A DNA stretch of 64,000 bases from Amycolatopsis rubida. GTDB taxonomy: Bacteria > Actinomycetota > Actinomycetes > Mycobacteriales > Pseudonocardiaceae. The notes under the pieces were generated by a model, which made no database searches, had not been told where the DNA came from, and saw only the letters and a list, made by a program, of their open reading frames with translations. Both the position numbers and the translations under genes were made by a program. Of the stretch, positions 1-7,957 are shown piece after piece (the first letter of the stretch is position 1; each line of letters begins with the position of its first letter). The DNA lies in assembly GCF_900115345.1 (NCBI RefSeq), contig NZ_FOWC01000005.1:62001-126000 (forward strand). Direction: 5' to 3'.

Positions 1-908
1 TAGGTGAAGTCCGTCAGCGCTTCGCCCAGTTTCGCGACCACAGCCTCGTGCACGAACCCTTGGTGCGATCCGGAATCCGCCGAGCCGGGTTCGGAAACCG
101 CGGTGTGCACGTGGAGTGCGCGCAATCGGCGCCCCGCCATCGCCATCGCTTCCGGAATGTGCAAATCGCGCGGAGCACGGCCGCCGCAGAACAAATGGAC
201 CGTGCGCTCGGCGGCGTCGGCCTGCGCGGCCGCGCCGAGCACGACGCTCGCCATCGCGCCGAGCCCGGAACCGCCTGCGACGCAAACGATGTCGCGGTCG
301 TCGCCGGCACGGTAGTACGCCTGGCCGTACGGGCCGTCCAGTTCGATCGTCTCGCCGAGGTCGAGCCCGTCGAACAGGATCGACGTCGCTTTCCCGCCCG
401 GGGACCGCTTGACGACGAATTTCCATTCCCGCCGGCAGTTCCCGAGATTGCTCATCGAGTACGCGCGTTCGATGCCGCTGGGGAACCCGAGCATCGCGTA
501 CTGCCCGGCGCTGAACGCGGCGTGCTTTTCCGCGACGAACACGAATTCGGCCATGTCGTGGGTGAGCCGGTGCACCTCGCGCAGCCGGGCGCGCTGCCGG
601 ATCGGCCGGTGCGGCGCGGGTTCCGGCACCGAACTCAGGTCGACCACGCAGTCGCTGGCGGGTTCGCTCTGGCAGGCCAGCCTGCGGCCTTTGCGCCGGT
701 CGCGGGCGCTGAGCCCGGGCGCGTCCGCCCAGCGTGTGCGGACGTCGCCTTCCAGCAGCTCGTACCGGCAGCTTCCGCAGGCTCCGCTGTTGCACTCGTA
801 GCTGAGGCCGACCCCCGCGCGGAGGGCGGCACGCAGCAGCGTGTCGCCCTCCGCGCAAGGAAAGCGAACGCCGGTCCCCCGCAGGAGGACGTGGTGTTCG
901 GTCGTCAT
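1..908 (-). CDS. Diiron monooxygenase NADH:ferredoxin-type reductase (partial, C-terminus off window)
   Basis: Electron-transfer reductase of the multicomponent monooxygenase encoded upstream; it should pass electrons from NAD(P)H through FAD and a 2Fe-2S centre to the diiron hydroxylase. The first 302 residues are visible. A plant-type 2Fe-2S domain comes first, with ligands C39, C44, C47 and C79 (motif CNSGACGSC), followed by an FAD-binding barrel (RAYSMSN) and the start of the NAD-binding domain (GGSGLGAM). This order matches TmoF/IsoF-type reductases. The ATG at 906-908 lies 7 bases after the stop of the beta subunit gene, so it is the last visible gene of the operon. The C-terminal part lies beyond position 1. 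Confidence 0.85.
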   Translation of the reverse strand, partial: MTTEHHVLLRGTGVRFPCAEGDTLLRAALRAGVGLSYECNSGACGSCRYELLEGDVRTRWADAPGLSARDRRKGRRLACQSEPASDCVVDLSSVPEPAPHRPIRQRARLREVHRLTHDMAEFVFVAEKHAAFSAGQYAMLGFPSGIERAYSMSNLGNCRREWKFVVKRSPGGKATSILFDGLDLGETIELDGPYGQAYYRAGDDRDIVCVAGGSGLGAMASVVLGAAAQADAAERTVHLFCGGRAPRDLHIPEAMAMAGRRLRALHVHTAVSEPGSADSGSHQGFVHEAVVAKLGEALTDFT

Positions 909-915
909 CGCCGGT

Positions 916-1902
916 TCAGCCTCCGATGCCGAGCTGCCGCTGGAACGCCCGGAGCGCGCCGATCGCGTTCTGGCCCGCTTCGGCGTTTTCCGCCACTTCG
1001 GCGCCGTACGCCTCGATCGCGGCGACCGCGAGCGGCTGCCACTTCGCGACCCACTCGCGCAGCTGCGGCACGTTCGAGTCCACTTCGGACATCTGCTTGA
1101 CCAGCGCCTCGGTCCAGCGCCGCGACCGCTCGCTGTCCCGCAACGCCGATTCGGCCAGCAGCGCGTGCAGCACGTCGCCGTGCCGCCGGGCGCTGACGCC
1201 GAGCTGGCGCAGCACGATCTCGTCGAGCGCCGGCTTGGCCACCACGTTCAGCGCGACGAACGCCTCCGCCCAGTCGAACGTGGTCAGCTGGCGTTCCATC
1301 AGCTCGCGGAATCCCTGCCAGGCGGGAAGTTCCTCCCACAGCTCGCGCTCGCGCTCGCCGAACCCGGCGGCCGGATGCGCCTGGCGCAGCTGTGCGGTGC
1401 GATAGGCCACATTGGACAGCCAGCGCAGCGAATCGGCCGCCTGGAACGCCGCGCAGTTGGCGATCGTGCTGGCCGGGGCCATGTGCACGAGGTACGCGCT
1501 GGCCATCTGCACGGTGTGCAGCAGGTACCGGCTCGGCGTGTACAGCTGGGCCAGCACCGCGACCCACTCCGGCGACAGACCGCGGTCGTGGCCCTCGGCG
1601 TCGTGCTGGTCGAGCAGGCCGTCCACATAGGACTCTTGGCCGTCCTGCAGGATGTTGTACGTGCGGTACACCAGCTCGTCCGGATCGCGGAAGGCGTTCC
1701 AGTCCGGGTGCGTGATCGGGCTCTGGTTGCGGTAGCGGCGGTAGAAATCCGCCATGAACCCGGTGTGCCCGACGTCCCACGGCTGCTCGGGATCGCGGGT
1801 GTGCCACAGCAGGTTGGTGGAGACGATCTCGTACTCGCTCGGCTTGCGCCGGCGGGCGGCGAGGTGCCCCCAGGTCTTGAGCGGCTTGAGCGGGGTGCTC
1901 AC
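916..1902 (-). CDS. Diiron monooxygenase hydroxylase beta subunit
   Basis: Beta (small) subunit of the soluble diiron monooxygenase hydroxylase, 328 residues, of the TmoE/IsoE kind. It has no metal site of its own and packs against the alpha subunit. Recognised by family resemblance over most of its length (N-terminal LKTWGHLAARRRKPSEYE, then a helical ferritin-like body with RNQSPITHPDWNAFRDPDEL) and by its place between the coupling protein and the reductase, as in toluene and isoprene monooxygenase operons. The GTG start at 1902 is chosen because GGAGG lies just upstream and the codon overlaps the coupling-protein stop by 4 bases (GTGA). A longer open frame reading to 2061 overlaps the coupling gene and is rejected. 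Confidence 0.85.
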   Translation of the reverse strand: MSTPLKPLKTWGHLAARRRKPSEYEIVSTNLLWHTRDPEQPWDVGHTGFMADFYRRYRNQSPITHPDWNAFRDPDELVYRTYNILQDGQESYVDGLLDQHDAEGHDRGLSPEWVAVLAQLYTPSRYLLHTVQMASAYLVHMAPASTIANCAAFQAADSLRWLSNVAYRTAQLRQAHPAAGFGERERELWEELPAWQGFRELMERQLTTFDWAEAFVALNVVAKPALDEIVLRQLGVSARRHGDVLHALLAESALRDSERSRRWTEALVKQMSEVDSNVPQLREWVAKWQPLAVAAIEAYGAEVAENAEAGQNAIGALRAFQRQLGIGG

Positions 1903-2222
1903 GAGCTGGCCTCCTTGCGGACGGAAGTGCCCAGGTAGAAGCGGAAGACGTCGCCGCCGGTCTCGATCCGGCCCACGAACGAGGGCATGATCAGCTCCAG
2001 CTCGGACATCTTGAACGGGCGGCCGAGCTCCTCGGCGATGGTCTCGCGGCGCAGAACGCATTCGCCGCCCTCGACCTCGACCCGCACGTACGAACCGCGG
2101 TCGCGGATGTCGACCCGGCAGCCGGGGTTGTCGGTCACCGCGGCGTCGGCGACGGCGCGCGCCACCTCGCCGACCTGGAGGACCGGGCCGACCGGGTCGG
2201 CGATGGGTTCAGCGGTGCTCAT
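1899..2222 (-). CDS. Diiron monooxygenase coupling (effector) protein
   Basis: Small cofactor-free regulatory protein of the MmoB/DmpM/TmoD family, 107 residues, the usual length. Proteins of this family bind the hydroxylase and tune diiron-centre reactivity and substrate access. The visible family pattern includes GPVLQVGEVARAVADA, an IRDRGSYVRVEVEG strand region and the conserved ELELIMPSFVGRI stretch. The gene starts 10 bases after the gamma-subunit stop and overlaps the beta-subunit start by 4 bases, so translation is probably coupled. In toluene and isoprene monooxygenase operons a Rieske ferredoxin gene sits between gamma and this protein; here there is no room for one. Confidence 0.88.
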   Translation of the reverse strand: MSTAEPIADPVGPVLQVGEVARAVADAAVTDNPGCRVDIRDRGSYVRVEVEGGECVLRRETIAEELGRPFKMSELELIMPSFVGRIETGGDVFRFYLGTSVRKEASS

Positions 2223-2232
2223 CCGGTCCTCC

Positions 2233-2487
2233 TCACTCGAAATAGACTTCGACGCATTCGGTCGGCCCGAGACCGGCCGCCGCGACGGTGCTGGCGCGCT
2301 CGAACGGCCGCGCGTCGCCCTGGCGGCGCACCCGCAGCGTCCGGCCGGGCTGGTCGGGCACGTGGACGCCGACCGAGTTCTGGGCCGCCGCGGCGGCGAG
2401 TTCGTCCATCGTGTGCTCGCTGTCCGCGGGGAGCAGCTTGAGCACGAAGTCGCCGTCGAAGTGCACGGCGAGCGGAATGGTGGCCAT
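2233..2487 (-). CDS. Diiron monooxygenase hydroxylase gamma subunit (TmoB-like)
   Basis: Third hydroxylase subunit, 84 residues, of the TmoB/TouB ubiquitin-like family that caps the alpha-beta core in four-component aromatic/alkene monooxygenases. The C-terminus GLGPTECVEVYFE closely matches the family signature, and the N-terminus (MATIPLAVHFDGDFVLKLL) and the central SMDQ-like MDEL segment also fit. The ATG at 2485-2487 gives exactly the family length; a much longer overlapping open frame on the same strand runs through the alpha-subunit gene and is a shadow. It begins 11 bases after the alpha-subunit stop. Presence of a gamma subunit of this type places the enzyme with the toluene/isoprene group and not with two-subunit propane monooxygenases. 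Confidence 0.88.
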   Translation of the reverse strand: MATIPLAVHFDGDFVLKLLPADSEHTMDELAAAAAQNSVGVHVPDQPGRTLRVRRQGDARPFERASTVAAAGLGPTECVEVYFE

Positions 2488-2498
2488 CAGCGTTCCTT

Positions 2499-3995
2499 TC
2501 AGCCTGCCTTGACGAGCTGCTTGCGGTAGGTGTCGACCCAGGAGAAGCCGTGCGCGTCGTCGCCGCCGGGGCCGACCGAGCCGAGGCCCATGTACTCCAG
2601 GACGCCGCCGAGGTCCGCGGGCTGGATCTCGCCGCCGAGGAACCGGTCGACCAGGTTCTTGTGGTGCCGGTAGCGCTCCGGGTCGTCCTCGAAGATCCAC
2701 TTGTCCACTTCGGACGCGAAGTGGTAGCGCCGTCCTTCGTGGACCAGCGAAATGTCGCGCAGTGTCCGGGAAGGCGTGCCGACGATCGGCAGCTGCGAGA
2801 CGTTGCAGATGATCGGCAGCGTGCCCGGCACCGTCTTTTCCGGACGGTCGTGGGCGAAGTTGTCGATCAGGACGTCCCACACCTTGCCGAAGGTGCCGTT
2901 CCAGCCCGGGTACTTCTCCTCCAGCCAGTCGCGCTCCTCCGGGCTGACGCCCGCCGCCGGGTCCCACCACAGCGTCGGCCGCCACGAGTAGGTGCCGAGG
3001 TGCTGGCCGTGGTGGTGCTCGGAGATGTCGCGCAGGAAGATGTCCCAGTACCACGGCTTGGACAGGCCGAGGTCCTCCAGCGAGCGCATGAACTGGGTGA
3101 CGATCCATTCCTCCATGAATTCCTTGAAGGACGCCTCGCGCACGTCCAGCGGGACGTAGTAGTCCATCGGAATCCCGGAGAGGATGGTGAACAGCCGGTA
3201 CGAGCGCCAGAACGCGATGTCGATCTTTTTCTGCGCCTCGCCGGACTGGCCGTTCTCGATCAGCATCTGCAGCAGCGGCGTGCCGAGCTGCGCGTGCCGG
3301 GCCTCGTCGGACTGGATGCTCTGGATGAGTTTGGAGAACGTGAAGTCGCCTGCCTTCGCGGCGTCGCCGGAAAGCCCGATGAACTGCAGGTTCGTGAAGC
3401 CGGTTTCGAAGGAGAAGTTCGCGAAAATCGAGGTGGAGACGGCGTCGCGGGTCATCATCACGTCGTCGAAGAAGTGCCGTGCGCCGAGCGTGACCCAGTT
3501 GTCGGTGAACATCGCCGCGTGCGACCACTCGAACTGGCGGTCCTTGTTCACGTACTCGTGCGGGAAGTACAGCTGGATCTGCCCGTGCCGGATCTCGTCC
3601 AGCATCCCGAAGGTCGCCATGTTGCGCATGCCAGGAGCCTTCGACCAGCGCACGAACCGGGATTCCTGGAACGACGCGCCGTACTCGACGAGCGCGACGG
3701 CCGCGTAGTGCTCCTTGAGAATGGAAATCCAGCCCGGGTCGGCTTTGTTGTACAAATCCGCACGCTCCAGCGCGGCCTTCACCGAATACGCCCCGGCGTC
3801 CTTCTGCCGCTGAATGTCGACGTATTCGCGATAGCTCACCTTGTACGGCTCGTCATAGGTCGCCCACACCTCGTCGGGCAACCCCTCGCCGCCGGACAAT
3901 TCCGGCGGGAACAACTCCGCTTCGGTGACGTAGCGCGGAGTCCATTGCGTGTCGCGGGCGATGTCGTACCACTGTGCTCGGTCCAGCAGAGCCAT
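2499..3995 (-). CDS. Diiron monooxygenase hydroxylase alpha subunit (toluene/isoprene type)
   Basis: Catalytic subunit of a soluble diiron monooxygenase, 498 residues, very close in length and pattern to toluene-4-monooxygenase TmoA. All six iron ligands fall at the TmoA numbering: E104, E134 and H137 (DEIRH), E197 (FETGF), E231 and H234 (DEARH); the conserved active-site threonine is T201. It should activate O2 and hydroxylate or epoxidise an aromatic ring or alkene. Near the active site V100, V103 and A107 occupy positions that in T4MO are I100, G103 and A107, so substrate preference may differ. The upstream neighbour is an acetoacetate-decarboxylase-like gene on the same strand; gamma, coupling, beta and reductase genes follow. 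The natural substrate cannot be read from the sequence. Confidence 0.93.
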   Translation of the reverse strand: MALLDRAQWYDIARDTQWTPRYVTEAELFPPELSGGEGLPDEVWATYDEPYKVSYREYVDIQRQKDAGAYSVKAALERADLYNKADPGWISILKEHYAAVALVEYGASFQESRFVRWSKAPGMRNMATFGMLDEIRHGQIQLYFPHEYVNKDRQFEWSHAAMFTDNWVTLGARHFFDDVMMTRDAVSTSIFANFSFETGFTNLQFIGLSGDAAKAGDFTFSKLIQSIQSDEARHAQLGTPLLQMLIENGQSGEAQKKIDIAFWRSYRLFTILSGIPMDYYVPLDVREASFKEFMEEWIVTQFMRSLEDLGLSKPWYWDIFLRDISEHHHGQHLGTYSWRPTLWWDPAAGVSPEERDWLEEKYPGWNGTFGKVWDVLIDNFAHDRPEKTVPGTLPIICNVSQLPIVGTPSRTLRDISLVHEGRRYHFASEVDKWIFEDDPERYRHHKNLVDRFLGGEIQPADLGGVLEYMGLGSVGPGGDDAHGFSWVDTYRKQLVKAG

Positions 3996-4018
3996 GCGGG
4001 TCGCTCCTTGTGGTTTCT

Positions 4019-4726
4019 TTAGCTGCCGTGCTCGGAACCCAGCGGCCCCTCGCCGCCGGGGTAGACGAAGGACATGGACGGGGCGTAGAACCCGAACGTC
4101 ACCTGCAAGGGGTGGGCAGGCCGCAACCGGTAGGCGGGATGCTCTTTGTCGAGGAATTCGAAGGCTTCCACCGCGAATTCCTCGGCAATGTCAGCGACAT
4201 AGGCATACCGCCCGCTGACGAATTCACCGCCGCGGCTCGTGATGTACCGCAACTGCCCGGCAACCCGCCGCGGCGTGCCGATCGCGAGACGCGCGACAGT
4301 GCGAATAACCGGCCGCCGCTCGACCGACGTCGTGGCGACCAGCCGGTCCCCGTCGAGATCGAGCGTCGTCTCCCCCGCAGCCCCCGCCGGGACGCCGTGC
4401 TCCCGGGCGTAACGAATCATCGGCTCGGAACTGTTGTGGTAATCGGTCCACCACCGTCCCGGAACCCCCGCCTCGGTGTCCAAGCCGGACAGATTCACGC
4501 CGAGATAGGTCAGCGAATAAGCACCGAACGCGTCGTCCCCTTCGCTGGCCGACGTCTGAGCGTCCCCCTCGACCACGTACTGGTTGAGGTAGCACGACCG
4601 ATCAGCGGCCGGCGTGAGTCCCGCCGGAACGAGCTGCGCGACGCCGTCGGGATCCTCAGGTACCCAAACCAGGTAGAGAGTCCGCGACCCGGTCACCAGC
4701 TGCGGCGGATGCAGCGACGTGCCCAT
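4019..4726 (-). CDS. Acetoacetate decarboxylase-superfamily-like protein
   Basis: Predicted cytoplasmic protein of 235 residues resembling the acetoacetate decarboxylase fold family: an N-terminal YLVWVPEDP segment, a central AYSLTYLGVNLSGLD strand and a C-terminal VTFGFYAPSMSFVYPG. The Schiff-base lysine expected after a GFPK-type motif appears to be replaced (HGVPAG), so simple acetoacetate decarboxylation is doubtful. Start ATG 4726 is chosen over upstream in-frame codons because GGAGG sits 8 bases before it. It ends 23 bases before the diiron monooxygenase alpha subunit and is probably the first gene of that operon, suggesting a role in handling the substrate or product. Family assignment is by eye and moderately sure. 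Confidence 0.5.
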   Translation of the reverse strand: MGTSLHPPQLVTGSRTLYLVWVPEDPDGVAQLVPAGLTPAADRSCYLNQYVVEGDAQTSASEGDDAFGAYSLTYLGVNLSGLDTEAGVPGRWWTDYHNSSEPMIRYAREHGVPAGAAGETTLDLDGDRLVATTSVERRPVIRTVARLAIGTPRRVAGQLRYITSRGGEFVSGRYAYVADIAEEFAVEAFEFLDKEHPAYRLRPAHPLQVTFGFYAPSMSFVYPGGEGPLGSEHGS

Positions 4727-5298
4727 AGGGGTTGCCTCCAGGTTCACCGTTGAACTTCCCGCCCCATCAGCTCGAAGCGGTGCCCCAAAGACTGCGCGAC
4801 CCACCCGTGCCCGGGTAGTGCGCACGTTGGACAACAACCGGGCCAGGGATGCCAAACCGGAGCACCCGCCCGCATCAACGCAGGTCAGCCACCCGCACAA
4901 TGATCACCACCAACGGAATCTGAATCCGTCAAGCCCCGCCAGTACATGAGGGCCACCCTCATTGACTCTGATTCCCTCACGACCCTCCACCGGCCCGCGA
5001 GGGGCCCCTTCACGGACGCGGGTCCCCTCAAGGAGCCCTTCACGGCCCCGCCCGCAAACCGCAGCCGCCGCACCCGGCGATCGAGGCACCCAGCCCCTCC
5101 CCGCAGCCGCTGCACCCACCATCGAGGCGCCCAGCCCCTCCCCCGCACCCCGATACGAAGCCTCCCTGCGGTCTGGGGTTGCTTGTCAAGGCATCTTTCC
5201 CGCCTTGACAAGCAACCCCAGACCGTCAGCACACTCGGGCTTCGGGGTGCCCCACGCCAGCGACCCCAAGCGATGTCGCCCCCCGGCGACGAGCCGCC
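4727..5298. other. Intergenic region between monooxygenase operon and PucR gene
   Basis: No convincing gene. The stretch must hold the promoter of the acetoacetate-decarboxylase-like/monooxygenase operon at its left end and the transcription end of the PucR gene at its right end. It contains a short perfect stem TGAGGG/CCCTCA near 4945-4960 and a long perfect hairpin at 5169-5225. Open frames here (for example 4885-5232 minus) have low-complexity translations and no ribosome binding site. Confidence 0.6.
5169..5225. terminator. 24-bp perfect hairpin, probable terminator of the PucR gene
   Basis: The arms at 5169-5192 and 5202-5225 are exact inverted repeats of 24 bases (inner part GCTTGTCAAGGC / GCCTTGACAAGC) separated by a 9-base loop. 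It lies 74 bases beyond the stop of the minus-strand PucR gene, so factor-independent termination is the simplest reading. There is no U-tract, as usual in actinobacteria. Perfect complementarity of this length could also be a dispersed repetitive element. Confidence 0.65.
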
Positions 5299-6822
5299 TC
5301 ACAACTGATCATCCAACTGCAACGCGATCCACAACTCCGCCCGGACCGCCGGATCGTCCACCTCCCTCCCCAGCGCCTCCGCCACCTTCCCCATCCGGTA
5401 CCGCAACGTATGCCGGTGAATCCCCAACGCGTTGGCCGACGCGTCCGACTGCCCGTTGTGCGCCAGAAACGTCCGCAACGTATGCCGCAAATCGATCTTC
5501 GCCGCCCCGGTCTTGTCCGTGACCGGTTCCAGCAACGCCCGAGCCCACCCCCGCACCTCGTCGTTGTCGAGAAACCGCATCAGCCCGCTGGTAGCCACAT
5601 CCCCGGCACAGGTCAGCACCCCAGCACCCCCGCGAGAACTGGTGAACACCGACCGGACCTGCTCCCAGGCAGCAGCCAGCTCCCCAGGCGGAGTCGGATC
5701 GCTGACCGCCCCCCGGGCCAGCGGAATCCTCCGCAACAAGGCTTCCAACGTCCGCGTATCCCCTTCGGCGGGCGGCATCAACACCACCACCCGCCCCCGC
5801 TCCCACTCGGCAACCAGCGCACGCAAACTCCGCAACCCGTGATCCCCCTCGGCATGTTCGAGCAATTCCCGCTCGTGCCCAGACGGAACCCCCAGTATCG
5901 CGACCCGAAGATCCCCCTCCGGGAAGTCCGTGTCCAGCGCCTCCCCAATCGCCGTAGCCAGCCCGACGTCCCCGGCCACCGCGGCCTTGAACACCGCCAG
6001 CCGATGCTGCCGCTCGCTGTCGAGGACCCCGCGCGCACTGTGCAGCTCAGCGCACAACAACGACACCGCGGTGGTGACAATCGCCTGCTCGGCGGCAGTA
6101 AGCGGGGTAGACCGCCCCACCACGAGAAACCCCTGCACCCGCCCCCGTACGGCGAGCGGGAGCACCACCACGGACTCCCCCGCGATCGTCATGCTCAGGC
6201 TCGCCGAGTTGGCCCTGTCCCGCAGCCGAGGCAACTCGATCCGCACCCGCGCCACGTGCATCCGCGCCGCAGGCATCCCCGCCCGGAACCCGCCGGCGGC
6301 GTCCAGCAGCAACGTCCACCCCCGCACCGCCTTCGCCAGCCGCTCCGCGATCGCCCGAGCCGAGTACGGCGACAACGAAGCCCGGGTCAAATCCCGCTGC
6401 GCCGAAACCGCGTAATTCAGCTCCCGCTGCCGCTCATCGGAAAGATGCCCGGCGACAAGCCGGCTCAACGCGGCGAACCGGGTCGTCGCAGGCACCGCCA
6501 GCAGCGGCAACCCAGCCTCGCCGGCAGCCTCGACCAGCGGCCGCGGCACATTCTGATAGAACGAACTGGCCCCGAACCCGAGCGCCACCGCACCACCGGC
6601 CACGAGCCGGTCGACGTACTCCCGGCTGGCCGCTTCGCCCAGCGCGAGCCGAGACCCAGTGGTAAGCACGAGTTCGCCGCCCTCCAGGTACGGCGACGGG
6701 TCGGGCAGTTCGCTGATCAACGCCCAAGTGACCGCCCGGTCCACCGCTCCGGGCGAGCCTTCGGCGGCGAGTTCGAGACCGTGTTCGCCGCGTTCGAGCA
6801 GCATCTGGACCGTAAGCGGCAT
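5299..6822 (-). CDS. PucR-family transcriptional regulator
   Basis: DNA-binding regulator of 507 residues. The N-terminal ~120 residues form the purine-catabolism-regulator-like domain (MPLTVQMLLERGEHGLEL through the LTTGSRL segment), followed by a central GGDEF-like/GAF-like region and a C-terminal PucR helix-turn-helix (RTFLAHNGQSDASANALGIHRHTLRYRMGKV). It is divergent from the 5-oxoprolinase subunit genes at 7004, with 181 bases between the starts, and is the likely regulator of that pair and perhaps of itself. Start ATG 6822 is chosen because the family N-terminus begins exactly there; the open frame extends upstream through non-coding sequence to 7110. Confidence 0.88.
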   Translation of the reverse strand: MPLTVQMLLERGEHGLELAAEGSPGAVDRAVTWALISELPDPSPYLEGGELVLTTGSRLALGEAASREYVDRLVAGGAVALGFGASSFYQNVPRPLVEAAGEAGLPLLAVPATTRFAALSRLVAGHLSDERQRELNYAVSAQRDLTRASLSPYSARAIAERLAKAVRGWTLLLDAAGGFRAGMPAARMHVARVRIELPRLRDRANSASLSMTIAGESVVVLPLAVRGRVQGFLVVGRSTPLTAAEQAIVTTAVSLLCAELHSARGVLDSERQHRLAVFKAAVAGDVGLATAIGEALDTDFPEGDLRVAILGVPSGHERELLEHAEGDHGLRSLRALVAEWERGRVVVLMPPAEGDTRTLEALLRRIPLARGAVSDPTPPGELAAAWEQVRSVFTSSRGGAGVLTCAGDVATSGLMRFLDNDEVRGWARALLEPVTDKTGAAKIDLRHTLRTFLAHNGQSDASANALGIHRHTLRYRMGKVAEALGREVDDPAVRAELWIALQLDDQL

Positions 6823-7003
6823 GGTGTCTCCCGGGGACGGATCCGGCGGCCGGAAGTGTAACCGGCGCTCCGCCCGGCCGCCGGGCGATCGCCACCCGGA
6901 CGAACCAACGTTCTGGACAAAACCCGGTTCTGGTGGGTAGAAACCGTCCCAATCGGACTTGCCCGCCCGCGGATGTCCGGCGGCACAACGGAAAGAGTTC
7001 TCG

Positions 7004-7957
7004 ATGCCCGCAGCTGCCCCGTCCCGCCCGGACGTCACGTACCGGACCGCGGGCGATCGCGCGCTGCTCGTCGAGTACGGACCACCGCTGCCGGTCGACC
7101 TCGGGCTCAACTTCTTCGCCCACGCCTCGGCCCGGCGGCTGGAGGAAAACCCGGTGCGCGGCGTGCTGGAACTCGCGCCGGGACTGCGTTCGCTGCTCGT
7201 GCACTACGACCCGGAAACGATCCAGCACGACGCCGTGATCGCCGCGATGGACCGGCTGCACCGAGAAATCCCCGAGCCCGGCTCGCTCGTGCTGCCGAGC
7301 CGCCGGGTGAAACTCCCGATCGCGTTCGACGATTCGACGTCGCGGGAAGCCGTGGAGCGCTACCAGATCACCACGCGCCCGGACGCGCCGAACGTCGTCG
7401 AGGGCACCAACGTCGACTACCTGGTGCGCTCGAACGGCCTGCCGAACCGCGAGGCGCTGTACTCGCGGATCCTGGAATCCGAGTGGTGGAACGCGTTCAC
7501 CGGCTTCTACCCGGGCCTGCCGTCGCTGCTCCCCCTCGACCCGCGCTCCGAACTCGTCGCCCCGAAATACAACCCGGCGCGCTCCTGGACCCCCGAAGGC
7601 GCCGTCGCCTTCGGCGGCCCGTGCCTGGTGATCCACCCGATCGAATCGCCGGGTTCGTACCAGCTTTTCGGCCGGACGCTGCCGATCTGCGACCTCGTCC
7701 GCCGCCCGCGCGCGCACCGCGCGGACCCGATCCTGATCCATCCCGGCGACCGGATCTCCTTCTACCGCGTCGAAGAGGCGGAGCTGATCGAATTGCGCAG
7801 GCAGGTTTTCGAGGGCCGCTACGACTACGACATCGAACCCGGCCGGTACGCGGTCGCCGACCACCTCGCCGTCCAAGCCGACCCGGCGGTCGCGGCGGAG
7901 GCGGCCAAACGGCGCGCGGACCGGGTCGCCGCACAGGAACTGGTGAGAATCCCGTGA
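7004..7957 (+). CDS. pxpB: 5-oxoprolinase subunit B (KipI/PxpB family)
   Basis: Subunit B of an ATP-dependent 5-oxoprolinase or related amidolyase; the family was first described as KipI and as allophanate hydrolase subunit 1. At 317 residues it is longer than typical PxpB (about 220), with an extra middle region. Family features include the early DRALLVEYG strand, the ARRLEENP helix, VLELAPGLRSLLVHYDP, and the later FTGFYPGLPSLLPLDP and GAVAFGGPCLVIHPIESPG motifs characteristic of the CT_C_D domain. Start ATG 7004 is preceded by GGAAAG. It overlaps the next gene by 4 bases, implying a coupled subunit pair. No PxpA (LamB/YcsF) gene is present nearby. Confidence 0.85.
   Translation: MPAAAPSRPDVTYRTAGDRALLVEYGPPLPVDLGLNFFAHASARRLEENPVRGVLELAPGLRSLLVHYDPETIQHDAVIAAMDRLHREIPEPGSLVLPSRRVKLPIAFDDSTSREAVERYQITTRPDAPNVVEGTNVDYLVRSNGLPNREALYSRILESEWWNAFTGFYPGLPSLLPLDPRSELVAPKYNPARSWTPEGAVAFGGPCLVIHPIESPGSYQLFGRTLPICDLVRRPRAHRADPILIHPGDRISFYRVEEAELIELRRQVFEGRYDYDIEPGRYAVADHLAVQADPAVAAEAAKRRADRVAAQELVRIP

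Noticed and set aside
48..1938. Long plus-strand open frames opposite the reductase and beta subunit genes
   Set aside because: Their translations are Arg/Pro/Ala-rich with no domain resemblance, and the minus strand encodes clear monooxygenase subunits with good start sites.
1..3995. Propane monooxygenase (Prm) assignment
   Set aside because: The alpha subunit numbering, presence of a TmoB-like gamma subunit and gene order match the toluene/isoprene group and not the alpha-reductase-beta-coupling order of Prm.
4885..5232. Possible 115-residue minus-strand gene
   Set aside because: Low-complexity Gly/Arg-rich translation, no ribosome binding site, and it crosses the long hairpin at 5169-5225.
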